Shown: positions 1-5,578, numbered from the stretch's first letter. The stretch is DNA of 5,578 nucleotides from a bacterium (GCA_024278215.1 JAJRTR010000051.1:1-5578), one strand, 5' to 3'. Notes: a model not told the origin generated them from the letters alone. Numbers and translations: made by a program.

Positions 1-2
1 AT

Positions 3-551
3 ACGATGGCAGCGATTGTCGGAAAACTTGTTTCGAGAAGGAAAGTCGCGGATGCGCTATTGATCGCGATGACTATTCTCATATCGTTCTTTTATGCGAA
101 TCGCGCGACGGCATACAGGGAAATATGGCGCGACGACTACACGCTGTGGAGCGCGGGCACGGCGTGTGCACCGGAATCTTATGTCGCGCACAACAACCTG
201 GGCCGCGCATATTATGACATGGGAAAGAACGAGGCGGCGGCTGCGGAGTTCGAAAAGGCAGTCGCTCTCATGCCCGGCTTCCCGACGATAAGGAGGAATC
301 TCGCGCAGTTTTATGCGTCACTTGGTCGCTTCGACGAGGCGCACAGGCACTACGAGGCGCTGGTTCTGCAGAATGCCTTCGATGCAAACGCGCTGCTTCC
401 TTATATTGCTGTCAAAGTGAAAATGGGCAGAAAGCGTGAGGCGCTGATACTGATAGATCGCATGTTGCCGCTCCCTGAGTTGCCGGAAGAACTTCGGTGG
501 GAACTGTTGCGTATGCGCGAAAATATCACAGCGACTGAAAAGGAGAAATGA
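3..551 (+). CDS. C-terminal part of a membrane-anchored TPR protein (TMTC / DUF1736-like), probably 5'-truncated by the window edge
   Basis: The reading frame is already open at the window start. The first ATG (base 6) has no room for a visible ribosome binding site, so it is probably internal. Numbering from that ATG, a hydrophobic helix at about residues 15-33 is followed by the juxtamembrane motif YREIWRDDYTLW (37-48). Then come two clear TPR units (about 58-90 and 92-124, with NNLGRAYYDMG and RRNLAQFYASLGR signatures) and a degenerate third (about 126-158). A last membrane helix, a W-x-x-x-x-x-LW stretch and then TPRs is the layout I know from the C-terminus of large polytopic TPR proteins of the TMTC/DUF1736 type, which are linked to O-mannosyl-like or other GT-C glycosyl transfer. 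If so, most of the 8-10 membrane segments lie upstream. A standalone 181-residue single-pass TPR protein is possible. The gene ends in an ATGA overlap with the next gene, so it belongs to the same operon and probably the same surface-glycan process. Coding status is secure; the family is inferred. Confidence 0.85.
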   Translation, partial: TMAAIVGKLVSRRKVADALLIAMTILISFFYANRATAYREIWRDDYTLWSAGTACAPESYVAHNNLGRAYYDMGKNEAAAAEFEKAVALMPGFPTIRRNLAQFYASLGRFDEAHRHYEALVLQNAFDANALLPYIAVKVKMGRKREALILIDRMLPLPELPEELRWELLRMRENITATEKEK

Positions 552-2443
552 CTGCGCTCCGGCCCGTTGAAGCGGTACATTATATGATGCCACTGCACTA
601 CTTACTCGCATTTATTCTGACTGCCGACATCGTTTTCACACTGGCGGCGGTAGGTGCCTGCGACAACTTCATAACGCCCGGCGAGACTGCGCTCGGGGTG
701 TCGGTTGTGTCGTTCATCGTGTGGCTTGCGGGAAAAGCCGTCCTGTCGGGCAGATACAGGCTACCGCGAATAAACGTGCCTTTAGTCTTTCTGCTGCTCT
801 GGGTGGCGGCGGAGTTCGTCGCTTCGCTGCTGAGCACGCATCCCCAATACTCGCTCGGTGAGATGAAACTGCTTTTCGTATACGCGGCAGTCGCTGTCGC
901 GGCGGCGGCGACAAAAAAGCAAAACCGCAGGGATGCCGAATATTTCTATATAGTGATTGCCGTTGCGGTGCTCGCGATGTCGGCGCACGGTATACTTCAA
1001 TACTTCGGGTACGACATCATGCCGGCGCAGAGCAGGTACGCGCTATCGCCGTTGCGGCATGACCGGGTGTATTCGATATTCGGCAACAGCGCGCTGTTTG
1101 CCGAGTTCCTTTCGGTGGCGGCGGCGGGCCTGCTGTTCGCCGCTCTGGAGAAGTCGAACAGTATCCGTGTCCGTCTGATCTCCGCGATTGCAGTGCTGCT
1201 TGCCGCAGTGTGCATCATTATGACGGCATCCCGCACGGCGATCCTGGCCGTCGGCTGTGCGGCGATTTTCATTGCGGTGTATCGGATTATAATTACCGAA
1301 TCCGTAGTTCGCAGGCTGGGCGCGGCAATGATAATTATCGTCTTTACAGCGGCAGTTGGGTTTGCTGTCGCGCGACAACACGGCAACGCGAAGAATCAAT
1401 CCGCGCAACTGCGTCTTCTCTACTGGCATTATGCAGTCGAAATGTACCGGGAAAGTCCGGCGCTCGGGAACGGAGCGGGTCACTTCAAGCTGGCGTATCT
1501 CGACAAACAACGCGAATATTTCAGCGGCCCGCATCTACAGCGCATGGAAGCCGCCGTACTTTATGAAAAACCGCGTCATCCACATAACGAATACCTCAAC
1601 ATACTTCTCGAAGCCGGGCCTGCCGGTCTGTTGTTCTTTATAATGATATTTGTAACGGGAATCGGTGCCGCCCTGCGGAAGGGCGCGCCACCCGACGGCG
1701 GCGCTATGGGGGCCATGCTCGCCGCGTTCGCAGCCGTGAGCCTGCTCAGTATGCCACTGAGCGTGCCGGTCACGGGTATGCTGCTCGCATTGATCGCTGG
1801 CGCAATCGGTGTGCCGGGTGCGACCGGCGCGGACGCGGGGGAACCGCACGCGCTGCCGGTGTTATTCCAGAAACCATATTTGAAAGCAGTGCTGATAATA
1901 ATTGTCGCGGCGGTCGGCGCGATGCTGCTGTCAAAACAGTTCAACGCGCTGGAGGCACGCATCTACCTGACGAAAGCAAAACGCGCTCAGCCGAACCTGC
2001 AACATGAAAACGCGGAGCAGTACGCACGGAACGTACTTAGGATATACCCGCGTATGGGTGAAGCGCATTTCATGCTCGGCGTGACCGAGCTGAGGCTGGG
2101 CAGGGCGGAGGACGCGCTCGAACAGTTCGCGCTGGCGGGCGAGACGTCGAGTGACCTGAATCTCGAGATCAATACGAGCCTCGCAATGGCGGCGGCGGGG
2201 CGGATATACGACGCGATAGACGTAATGAAAGAAGTAGCGGCGGCCTCGCCGATGGATATACGTCCGAGGAAAATACTTGTAAAATATTATTCGCAACTCG
2301 GGTATTATGAAGACGCCCTCGAAGAGATGAAGACTGTAATGAAGTTCGAAGGAAAGCGCGAAGAAAACATAAATGCGTATAAGCAACTCGAGAAACTTGT
2401 GGACGAAACACGCGGTGGCGGCAGTGAAGGGACGGCACGATGA
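548..2443 (+). CDS. O-antigen ligase/polymerase family protein (Wzy_C) with C-terminal TPR domain
   Basis: A 631-residue polytopic membrane protein. Hydrophobic helices run from about residue 15 to 275, with more at 357-375, 388-420 and 446-462. Wzy_C landmarks are present in order: YSIFGNSALFAEF (175-187), the TASRTA segment (226-231), and the large extracytoplasmic loop starting LLYWHYAVEMYRESPALGNG (290-309). The loop ends in KPRHPHNEYL (341-350), the R-x-x-x-H-N-E-Y motif whose Arg and His are important in WaaL-type ligases. The family joins or polymerises undecaprenyl-diphosphate-linked glycans at the periplasmic face of the inner membrane. Residues about 503-600 form three TPR units (for example AHFMLGVTELRLGRAEDALE), making it longer than typical WaaL (about 400). 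Sequence alone does not separate O-antigen ligase, Wzy polymerase and PglL-type protein O-oligosaccharyltransferase. The ATG at 548 overlaps the upstream stop (ATGA). Its purine-rich AAGGAG lies only 2 nt upstream, so Met13 or Met14 (584, 587) are alternative starts. Confidence 0.9.
   Translation: MTALRPVEAVHYMMPLHYLLAFILTADIVFTLAAVGACDNFITPGETALGVSVVSFIVWLAGKAVLSGRYRLPRINVPLVFLLLWVAAEFVASLLSTHPQYSLGEMKLLFVYAAVAVAAAATKKQNRRDAEYFYIVIAVAVLAMSAHGILQYFGYDIMPAQSRYALSPLRHDRVYSIFGNSALFAEFLSVAAAGLLFAALEKSNSIRVRLISAIAVLLAAVCIIMTASRTAILAVGCAAIFIAVYRIIITESVVRRLGAAMIIIVFTAAVGFAVARQHGNAKNQSAQLRLLYWHYAVEMYRESPALGNGAGHFKLAYLDKQREYFSGPHLQRMEAAVLYEKPRHPHNEYLNILLEAGPAGLLFFIMIFVTGIGAALRKGAPPDGGAMGAMLAAFAAVSLLSMPLSVPVTGMLLALIAGAIGVPGATGADAGEPHALPVLFQKPYLKAVLIIIVAAVGAMLLSKQFNALEARIYLTKAKRAQPNLQHENAEQYARNVLRIYPRMGEAHFMLGVTELRLGRAEDALEQFALAGETSSDLNLEINTSLAMAAAGRIYDAIDVMKEVAAASPMDIRPRKILVKYYSQLGYYEDALEEMKTVMKFEGKREENINAYKQLEKLVDETRGGGSEGTAR
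2427..2432 (+). promoter_or_regulatory. Ribosome binding site of the GT-C gene
   Basis: AAGGGA lies inside the end of the upstream coding region, 7 nt before the ATG at 2440. It fixes the start and, with the ATGA overlap, supports translational coupling. Confidence 0.6.
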
Positions 2444-4587
2444 GTCCTGACCTGACAAGCGCGGCGGTCGAAACGATAATGATTTCGTGCGGGCTGACCT
2501 TCCTCGTCGCAGGCTCGCACATGATACAGAAAGCGTTTCACCAGGAATATGACGCGGCGGAATCTTTCCTCGCGGCAACTGTGCTGGGCATATCATGGAT
2601 CGTCATAACGGGCCAGTTGCTCGGCGCGCTCGGCATGATCACCATCTACAACCGGATACTTACGGACGCGGCCTATCTCGCTTTTTCGCTTGCTGTCTAC
2701 AGGAGATATTACCCGATCAGGCTGCGTCCCGAACAGAGTCTGGGGCGGCTTAAATCACCTGCCGTCAAGCTGATACTCATACTCGCGATGACCGTCGGCG
2801 CGGCCCTGTGGCTGTGGGCTTTCGTCTCGCCGCCTCCGCCCTGGGACGCCTTCGTATACCACCTTTACTTTCCGGCTTCATGGATCGACAGGGGCGCGAT
2901 ATTCCCTGTAACAGTCCCCTTCGGCGACCAGGCCGGCACATATTTCCCATCGAATGTCGAACTCATATACTTGTGGGTTCTCCAGTACCTCGGCCAGGAC
3001 TTCGGAACAAATATCGTACAGTTCTTTTTCCTCACTGTAGCGGCGACCGCCGCCTACAGGCTGGCGAGGATATGCGGCGCGTCACGCGCGATAACGCTGT
3101 GCGCGGTCTTGTCGATATTCTTCATGCCGTCGATCGCGCATCAGGCAGCCGCATCCGAGGTGGATGTAGCGTTTACAGCTTTTTTTATCACGTCGCTGTA
3201 TTTTATCCTTCGATGGTACGAAGACCCGGAACGGAAAGTCAACTTTGTGCTTTCATGCCTCTGCGCGGGTCTCTTCGTCGGCACCAAGTCCATCGCGATC
3301 CCGTTCGCCCTGTTCCTGCTGCTGCCGGTCTTCGCGTTTGTTTTGTACAAAAGAAAACCGGCCCCATGGCTGCTCGCGGCCCTGCTGTTTGTGCCGTTGA
3401 CAGGCGCGTTCTGGTACGCGCGTAACCTGTTGCTGACAGGCAATCCGATATTCCCGCTCGCCGTCAACCTCGGCGATATCGAAATACTGCGCGGCGCGTA
3501 CACGCGGGAGACTATGCTCAATTCGCTCTTTCACACCGACAGCCTCGCGCAATGGTTTAAGCTGATGGGGCATGAATGGGGCTATCCGTTTTTATTTTTC
3601 ATGCCGCTCATGTCGACCGTTGTTATTATCAAGAAGAACATGCGCGCGATTCACAGGATCGTGCTTGGCGTGTTTCCATTCGCGATAATGGCGATATGTT
3701 TTTTTCTCGTTCCTTATAACAGGGAAGTTCGTTTCACCTATACGGCGTTCGTGCTCGGCGCCGCGGCAATGGGAGTTGCACTCACTGACATGAAGCGGCC
3801 CCGCCCTGAAATATTCGCCTGGGCGCTCGCCGCGCTTTACGTGCTGAACCCGATGCTCACCGGCGACGGTTTAGCGGGTGCCTATCACTTGCAAGTTGTC
3901 AGGCAGATCAGAAACATCATAACCGCACCGGTCGAGACATACGCGCTTATGCGGTCGGGCGCGCTCGTCGCGGGCGCGGGTGCTTTCATACTCGCCGCGA
4001 CCCTGATAATCCTGATTATCAGGCAGCGATGGAGCAGATGGAGCAAACCGGCGGTAATCCTGTCGCTGATAATATGTACAATATCGATATTCCCGATTTC
4101 CGCAAATTACCCGGATTATCAATATGATTATTACGCCTCGACTCCGATGGGGCAGGCGTGGAAGTGGCTGCACAGCAACATCAGGGAACCCGCCAATATC
4201 GCCTTTACCGGCACAGATATCGCGTATGGACTGGTCGGTCCGCGACTCAGGAACGATGTATATTATGTCCCGGTAAACAAACACGGTTTCAGTGAATTTC
4301 ACGAATGCAACGAGTACCTGAAGCAGACGGGGCGCTATACGGCACCAACAACGGACAGGATAGACTTCTGCCGGCGCGACCCCGACCCGGTGCAATGGAT
4401 AGAAGGCCTGCGACGCCGCGACACCGACATGCTTTTTATCAGTGTGCTCCACCAGAACGACCGCCCGCACCTCGCCCACGACACAGCCTTCTTTCCCATC
4501 GAGCGCGCCTGGGCCGACGCGAACCCCCGCAACTTCAAGCTCTTATTCGCCAGTTCGTATGTAAGAATCTACGAAGTCGTTTTGTAG
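2440..4587 (+). CDS. Polytopic GT-C-type glycosyltransferase-like protein (GT39/ArnT/RgtA-like) with C-terminal extracytoplasmic domain
   Basis: A 715-residue protein with roughly 14 hydrophobic segments up to about residue 555, then a soluble tail (about 556-715). The first large loop carries PPWDAFVYHL (133-142) and, further on, GTYFPSNVELIYLW (166-179). I associate this with lipid-phosphosugar-dependent GT-C transferases, in which an Asp of the first external loop is catalytic; D136 is the candidate here. Other family-like stretches are SEVDVAFTAFF (239-249), GTKSIAIPF (281-289), FWYARNLLLTGNPIFPL (324-340) and NREVRFTY (428-435). Likely role: transfer of a sugar from a polyprenyl-phosphate carrier to a glycan, lipid or protein outside the cytoplasm; donor and acceptor are unknown. 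Unusually, about four membrane helices precede the acidic loop, whereas ArnT has one. The start is well supported: AAGGGA at 2427-2432 lies 7 nt before an ATG that overlaps the previous stop as ATGA. It is the last gene of the operon. Confidence 0.82.
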   Translation: MSPDLTSAAVETIMISCGLTFLVAGSHMIQKAFHQEYDAAESFLAATVLGISWIVITGQLLGALGMITIYNRILTDAAYLAFSLAVYRRYYPIRLRPEQSLGRLKSPAVKLILILAMTVGAALWLWAFVSPPPPWDAFVYHLYFPASWIDRGAIFPVTVPFGDQAGTYFPSNVELIYLWVLQYLGQDFGTNIVQFFFLTVAATAAYRLARICGASRAITLCAVLSIFFMPSIAHQAAASEVDVAFTAFFITSLYFILRWYEDPERKVNFVLSCLCAGLFVGTKSIAIPFALFLLLPVFAFVLYKRKPAPWLLAALLFVPLTGAFWYARNLLLTGNPIFPLAVNLGDIEILRGAYTRETMLNSLFHTDSLAQWFKLMGHEWGYPFLFFMPLMSTVVIIKKNMRAIHRIVLGVFPFAIMAICFFLVPYNREVRFTYTAFVLGAAAMGVALTDMKRPRPEIFAWALAALYVLNPMLTGDGLAGAYHLQVVRQIRNIITAPVETYALMRSGALVAGAGAFILAATLIILIIRQRWSRWSKPAVILSLIICTISIFPISANYPDYQYDYYASTPMGQAWKWLHSNIREPANIAFTGTDIAYGLVGPRLRNDVYYVPVNKHGFSEFHECNEYLKQTGRYTAPTTDRIDFCRRDPDPVQWIEGLRRRDTDMLFISVLHQNDRPHLAHDTAFFPIERAWADANPRNFKLLFASSYVRIYEVVL

Positions 4588-4620
4588 ATATAACAGGAAT
4601 GCATTATCGTTTTGATACTT

Positions 4621-4665
4621 TTCATCGATTCAAGTCTACCCACTCTGGGACGATGAATGATTTTT
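4621..4665 (+). terminator. Possible rho-independent terminator of the glycan operon
   Basis: TTCATCG (4621-4627) can pair with CGATGAA (4651-4657). Inside the loop CCCA (4639-4642) can pair with TGGG (4646-4649), leaving an unpaired stretch on the left arm. Five T residues follow at 4661-4665, three nt after the stem. The hairpin lies 34 nt after the stop of the last operon gene, where a terminator is expected. The outer stem is A/T-containing and interrupted, so it may be weak. Confidence 0.35.
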
Positions 4666-4714
4666 CGGATTTCTCACGGTTTTTCACCCACGTTTGTGAA
4701 ATACGCAGGCTACT

Positions 4715-4739
4715 CTACTATACTTCTGTGTAGTAGTTT
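4715..4739 (+). terminator. Hairpin with short T tract, second possible terminator
   Basis: CTACTATAC (4715-4723) pairs with GTGTAGTAG (4728-4736) over 9 positions, including one T-G wobble, with the 4-nt loop TTCT. Only three T residues follow, so it is a poor intrinsic terminator. It may be a backup terminator or just an RNA hairpin between operon and gene 4. Confidence 0.3.
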
Positions 4740-4751
4740 GCGGCAATCTTA

Positions 4752-4775
4752 ACATATTGCAAAACAACAATATGT
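4752..4775. repeat. Perfect 8-bp inverted repeat upstream of the gene 4 promoter (possible operator)
   Basis: ACATATTG (4752-4759) is the exact reverse complement of CAATATGT (4768-4775), separated by 8 nt. The half-site centres are 16 bp apart, about one and a half helical turns. It lies about 40 bp upstream of the -35 box of gene 4, a position suited to a dimeric activator or an upstream operator. No T tract follows, so it is not a terminator. Confidence 0.45.
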
Positions 4776-4815
4776 CGACATTAGAGCTTATGCCACATAT
4801 CATTTTATCATAATG

Positions 4816-4843
4816 TTGACAAAGGTTCGTTATGTGATACAAT
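4816..4843 (+). promoter_or_regulatory. Sigma-70-type promoter of gene 4
   Basis: A perfect -35 box TTGACA (4816-4821), a 16-nt spacer and the -10 box TACAAT (4838-4843, 5 of 6 to consensus). The -10 is preceded by TG at 4835-4836 as in extended -10 promoters. Transcription would start near 4850, giving a leader of only about 19 nt. Gene 4 is therefore independent of the glycan operon. Confidence 0.7.
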
Positions 4844-4853
4844 TAAAATAGGG

Positions 4854-4860
4854 AAAGGAG
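4854..4860 (+). promoter_or_regulatory. Strong Shine-Dalgarno of gene 4
   Basis: AAAGGAG ends 8 nt before the ATG at 4869. It matches the 16S anti-SD well and settles the start codon. Confidence 0.75.
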
Positions 4861-4868
4861 AAAAACAA

Positions 4869-5405
4869 ATGGATAATAAAACATTGCGAGAAAAGATTTT
4901 GAAAATTGAAAGCACGGCGAAAAAATGTCATGAGTTGAGCATTATGAGGGGATATGATGATGATTTAAAGGAGATGCTTCTGAAAATCATAATCGACTCA
5001 AACAGAATAATTGAGGGTATCGAAAACGACCCGGATGTGTTAAGCGGAGCTGTCAAGAGACGTATCTTCCCCGGAGGGATACATACAAAAGATCGAATCG
5101 AGGAAAACAGACGTGAAGACATTCACATTGTTGCTTACTGGATGTCCAAGTACGAACATGTTGATTTGTTTCCTCAATACAATCAGACAGATGCATTTAA
5201 TTATCTTTCAGGAGTTTTAGGGATCAAACATAACACCCTGAAAAATTATAGGGATTCTTTTGATCCATATACCGGGAGTCACAGAAGAGGGTGGGTAGAT
5301 GGGCCTCGCAGTGATATGAATAGAAGAGTTTTCAATCGTCTTGAAAAGCTGAACAGAGAGGAGGTCCTGGAGATGGTAAAAAGGATAATTGTTAAGTATA
5401 AGTGA
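4869..5405 (+). CDS. Small soluble protein of unknown function; C-terminal half resembles a domain of restriction/defence-associated proteins
   Basis: A 178-residue charged protein with no signal peptide or membrane segment, so cytoplasmic. Residues 1-55 look helical. Residues 84-95 (EDIHIVAYWMSK) start a second helical block. Residues 108-128 (DAFNYLSGVLGIKHNTLKNYR) look like a helix-turn-helix-like unit, running into RDSFDPYTGSHRRGW (128-142). The last 30 residues form a basic/acidic helix (FNRLEKLNREEVLEMVKRII). From memory, a short domain with a 'lgvk.nTlKN.RD.FDp...n.R.GW' pattern occurs in or next to restriction endonucleases and other defence genes; I could not check this. No nuclease motif such as HNH or PD-(D/E)xK is evident, so the protein may be a DNA-binding or specificity part without its partner. 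Start is secure (strong SD, own promoter). The base composition differs from the upstream operon, and a probable IS end follows 40 bp later, suggesting horizontal acquisition. No T-tract terminator follows. Confidence 0.8.
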   Translation: MDNKTLREKILKIESTAKKCHELSIMRGYDDDLKEMLLKIIIDSNRIIEGIENDPDVLSGAVKRRIFPGGIHTKDRIEENRREDIHIVAYWMSKYEHVDLFPQYNQTDAFNYLSGVLGIKHNTLKNYRDSFDPYTGSHRRGWVDGPRSDMNRRVFNRLEKLNREEVLEMVKRIIVKYK

Positions 5406-5444
5406 GAATTTTGCTATTTATGAAATATGCTATGAGATGCCGCC

Positions 5445-5463
5445 GCTGGATTAAAAATGACCC
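5445..5463 (+). repeat. 19-bp direct repeat, copy 1 (IS21-like terminal repeat)
   Basis: GCTGGATTAAAAATGACCC. It matches copy 2 at 16 of 19 positions, with a 24-bp period. Repeats ending in (A/T)ATGACCC in short-spaced series are what I recall from the ends of many IS21-family elements, where the transposase binds. Confidence 0.6.
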
Positions 5464-5468
5464 TTTAT

Positions 5469-5487
5469 GCTGAAGTAATAATGACCC
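5469..5487 (+). repeat. 19-bp direct repeat, copy 2 (IS21-like terminal repeat)
   Basis: GCTGAAGTAATAATGACCC, followed by a fourth C. It differs from copy 1 at three positions. The 24-bp period places both copies on nearly the same face of the helix. Confidence 0.6.
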
Positions 5488-5542
5488 CACAGTAAGACAA
5501 TATAATACCAGTAACAGGGAGAGGAAGCAAGGGCAAAGGGAA

Positions 5543-5556
5543 GCCCCCATGGGGGC
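5543..5556. repeat. Perfect 14-bp G/C palindrome
   Basis: GCCCCCATGGGGGC is a perfect self-complementary palindrome with no T tract directly after it. A smaller palindrome, TAGGGCCTA, follows at 5561-5569. In an IS end this could form a structure that limits read-through transcription or hides a translation start. The ATG at its centre reads into a TAG after four codons, so it is not a gene start. Confidence 0.5.
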
Positions 5557-5578
5557 GGCGTAGGGCCTAATTTTGTTG

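Larger units (their letters stand above)
4588..4868. other. Intergenic region with compositional shift
   Basis: 281 nt with no convincing gene. It begins just after the glycan operon and is clearly more A+T-rich than that operon. It holds two hairpins (4621-4657 and 4715-4736), a small inverted repeat TTTCAC-8 nt-GTGAAA (4682-4701), a perfect 8-bp inverted repeat (4752-4775) and the gene 4 promoter (4816-4843). I see no tRNA-like or riboswitch-like structure. Confidence 0.7.
5438..5578. mobile_element. Probable end of an IS21-family insertion sequence, cut by the window edge
   Basis: The tandem ATGACCC repeats at 5445-5487 begin about 40 bp after gene 4. They are followed by a non-coding G-rich stretch and the palindrome at 5543-5556. 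This fits the outer 100-200 bp of an IS21-type element, in which istA and istB lie internally. The outer boundary is uncertain: IS21 elements usually begin with TG, and TG dinucleotides at 5433 or 5438 are candidates. Orientation cannot be decided because both ends carry such repeats, and no transposase coding is visible. It could be a complete element continuing beyond the window, or a remnant. Confidence 0.5.

Noticed and set aside
1931-2596. 221-codon open frame on the minus strand
   Set aside because: It is antisense to the 3' end of the ligase-like gene and the start of the next gene, rich in Arg/Ser/Pro as shadow frames of GC-rich genes are, with no SD and no recognisable domain.
3871-4479. 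202-codon minus-strand open frame
   Set aside because: Entirely antisense to the GT-C gene; composition is that of a shadow frame and no family features are visible.
4305-4733. 142-codon plus-strand frame running from gene 3 into the intergenic region
   Set aside because: Most of it is an out-of-frame reading of gene 3, it has no SD, and its tail reads through the hairpin-containing spacer.
5445-5487. Tandem repeats as a possible CRISPR remnant or iteron set
   Set aside because: Only two copies with a 5-nt gap, too short for spacers; the ATGACCC ends fit IS21-type terminal repeats better than iterons, and no replication gene is present.
5501-5506. TATAAT resembling a -10 box in the IS-like end
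   Set aside because: No acceptable -35 box lies 15-19 nt upstream (only TAATGA or similar) and no gene follows in the window, so a promoter call is not supported.
5549-5563. ATG in the centre of the G/C palindrome as a possible istA start
   Set aside because: The frame stops at TAG after four codons.
5390-5577. About 60-codon open minus-strand frame over the IS-like repeats, open at the window edge
   Set aside because: It reads through the terminal repeats and the palindrome and into the end of gene 4, has no SD at its only in-frame ATG and shows no IstA/IstB-like sequence; likely chance, though it cannot be fully judged at the window edge.

Overview
The window holds two regions of different character. 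Bases 1 to about 4587 carry three tightly packed plus-strand genes with fairly high GC (34 of 60 bases in 3421-3480). Many Ile codons are ATA and many Arg codons are AGG, alongside GCG and CGC. All three products are membrane proteins of the kind that build or transfer cell-surface glycans. From 4588 to the end the DNA is visibly richer in A+T (21 G/C of 60 in 4921-4980). This part holds one isolated gene with its own promoter and, at the right edge, what looks like one end of an IS21-family insertion sequence.

Region 1, the surface-glycan operon. Gene 1 (up to 551) is the C-terminal part of a membrane protein with TPR repeats; its upstream part most likely lies outside the window. Gene 2 (548-2443) is an O-antigen ligase/polymerase-type protein (Wzy_C family) with a C-terminal TPR domain. 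Gene 3 (2440-4587) is a polytopic GT-C glycosyltransferase-like protein (GT39/ArnT/RgtA-like) with a soluble C-terminal domain. Both junctions are 4-nt ATGA stop/start overlaps, so the three are almost certainly co-transcribed and translationally coupled. Inferred role: lipid-linked sugars used at the outer face of the inner membrane, giving a polymerised, ligated or decorated surface polysaccharide or glycoprotein. The substrates cannot be read from the sequence.

Region 2, 4588-4868, is non-coding. It contains two weak terminator-like hairpins, an 8-bp perfect inverted repeat, and a good sigma-70-type promoter (TTGACA, 16 nt, TACAAT with an extended -10 TG). The promoter is directly followed by a strong Shine-Dalgarno sequence and gene 4.

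Region 3: gene 4 (4869-5405) encodes a small soluble protein of unknown function. Its C-terminal half resembles, from memory, a conserved domain seen beside or inside restriction and defence proteins. After it, two 19-bp direct repeats ending in ATGACCC (5445-5487) and a G/C palindrome lead to the window edge. They look like the multiple terminal repeats of IS21-family elements, but no transposase is visible. Gene 4 therefore looks like accessory cargo between a housekeeping-like glycan operon and a mobile element.

Organism: probably a Gram-negative or other diderm bacterium, because of the O-antigen-ligase-type and ArnT-type proteins. The TPR-fused forms and the ATA/AGG codon use recall uncultured groups such as Omnitrophota, PVC bacteria or Deltaproteobacteria. 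This is an impression, not an assignment. No clearly new multi-gene system is visible; gene 4 is the best candidate for something undescribed.
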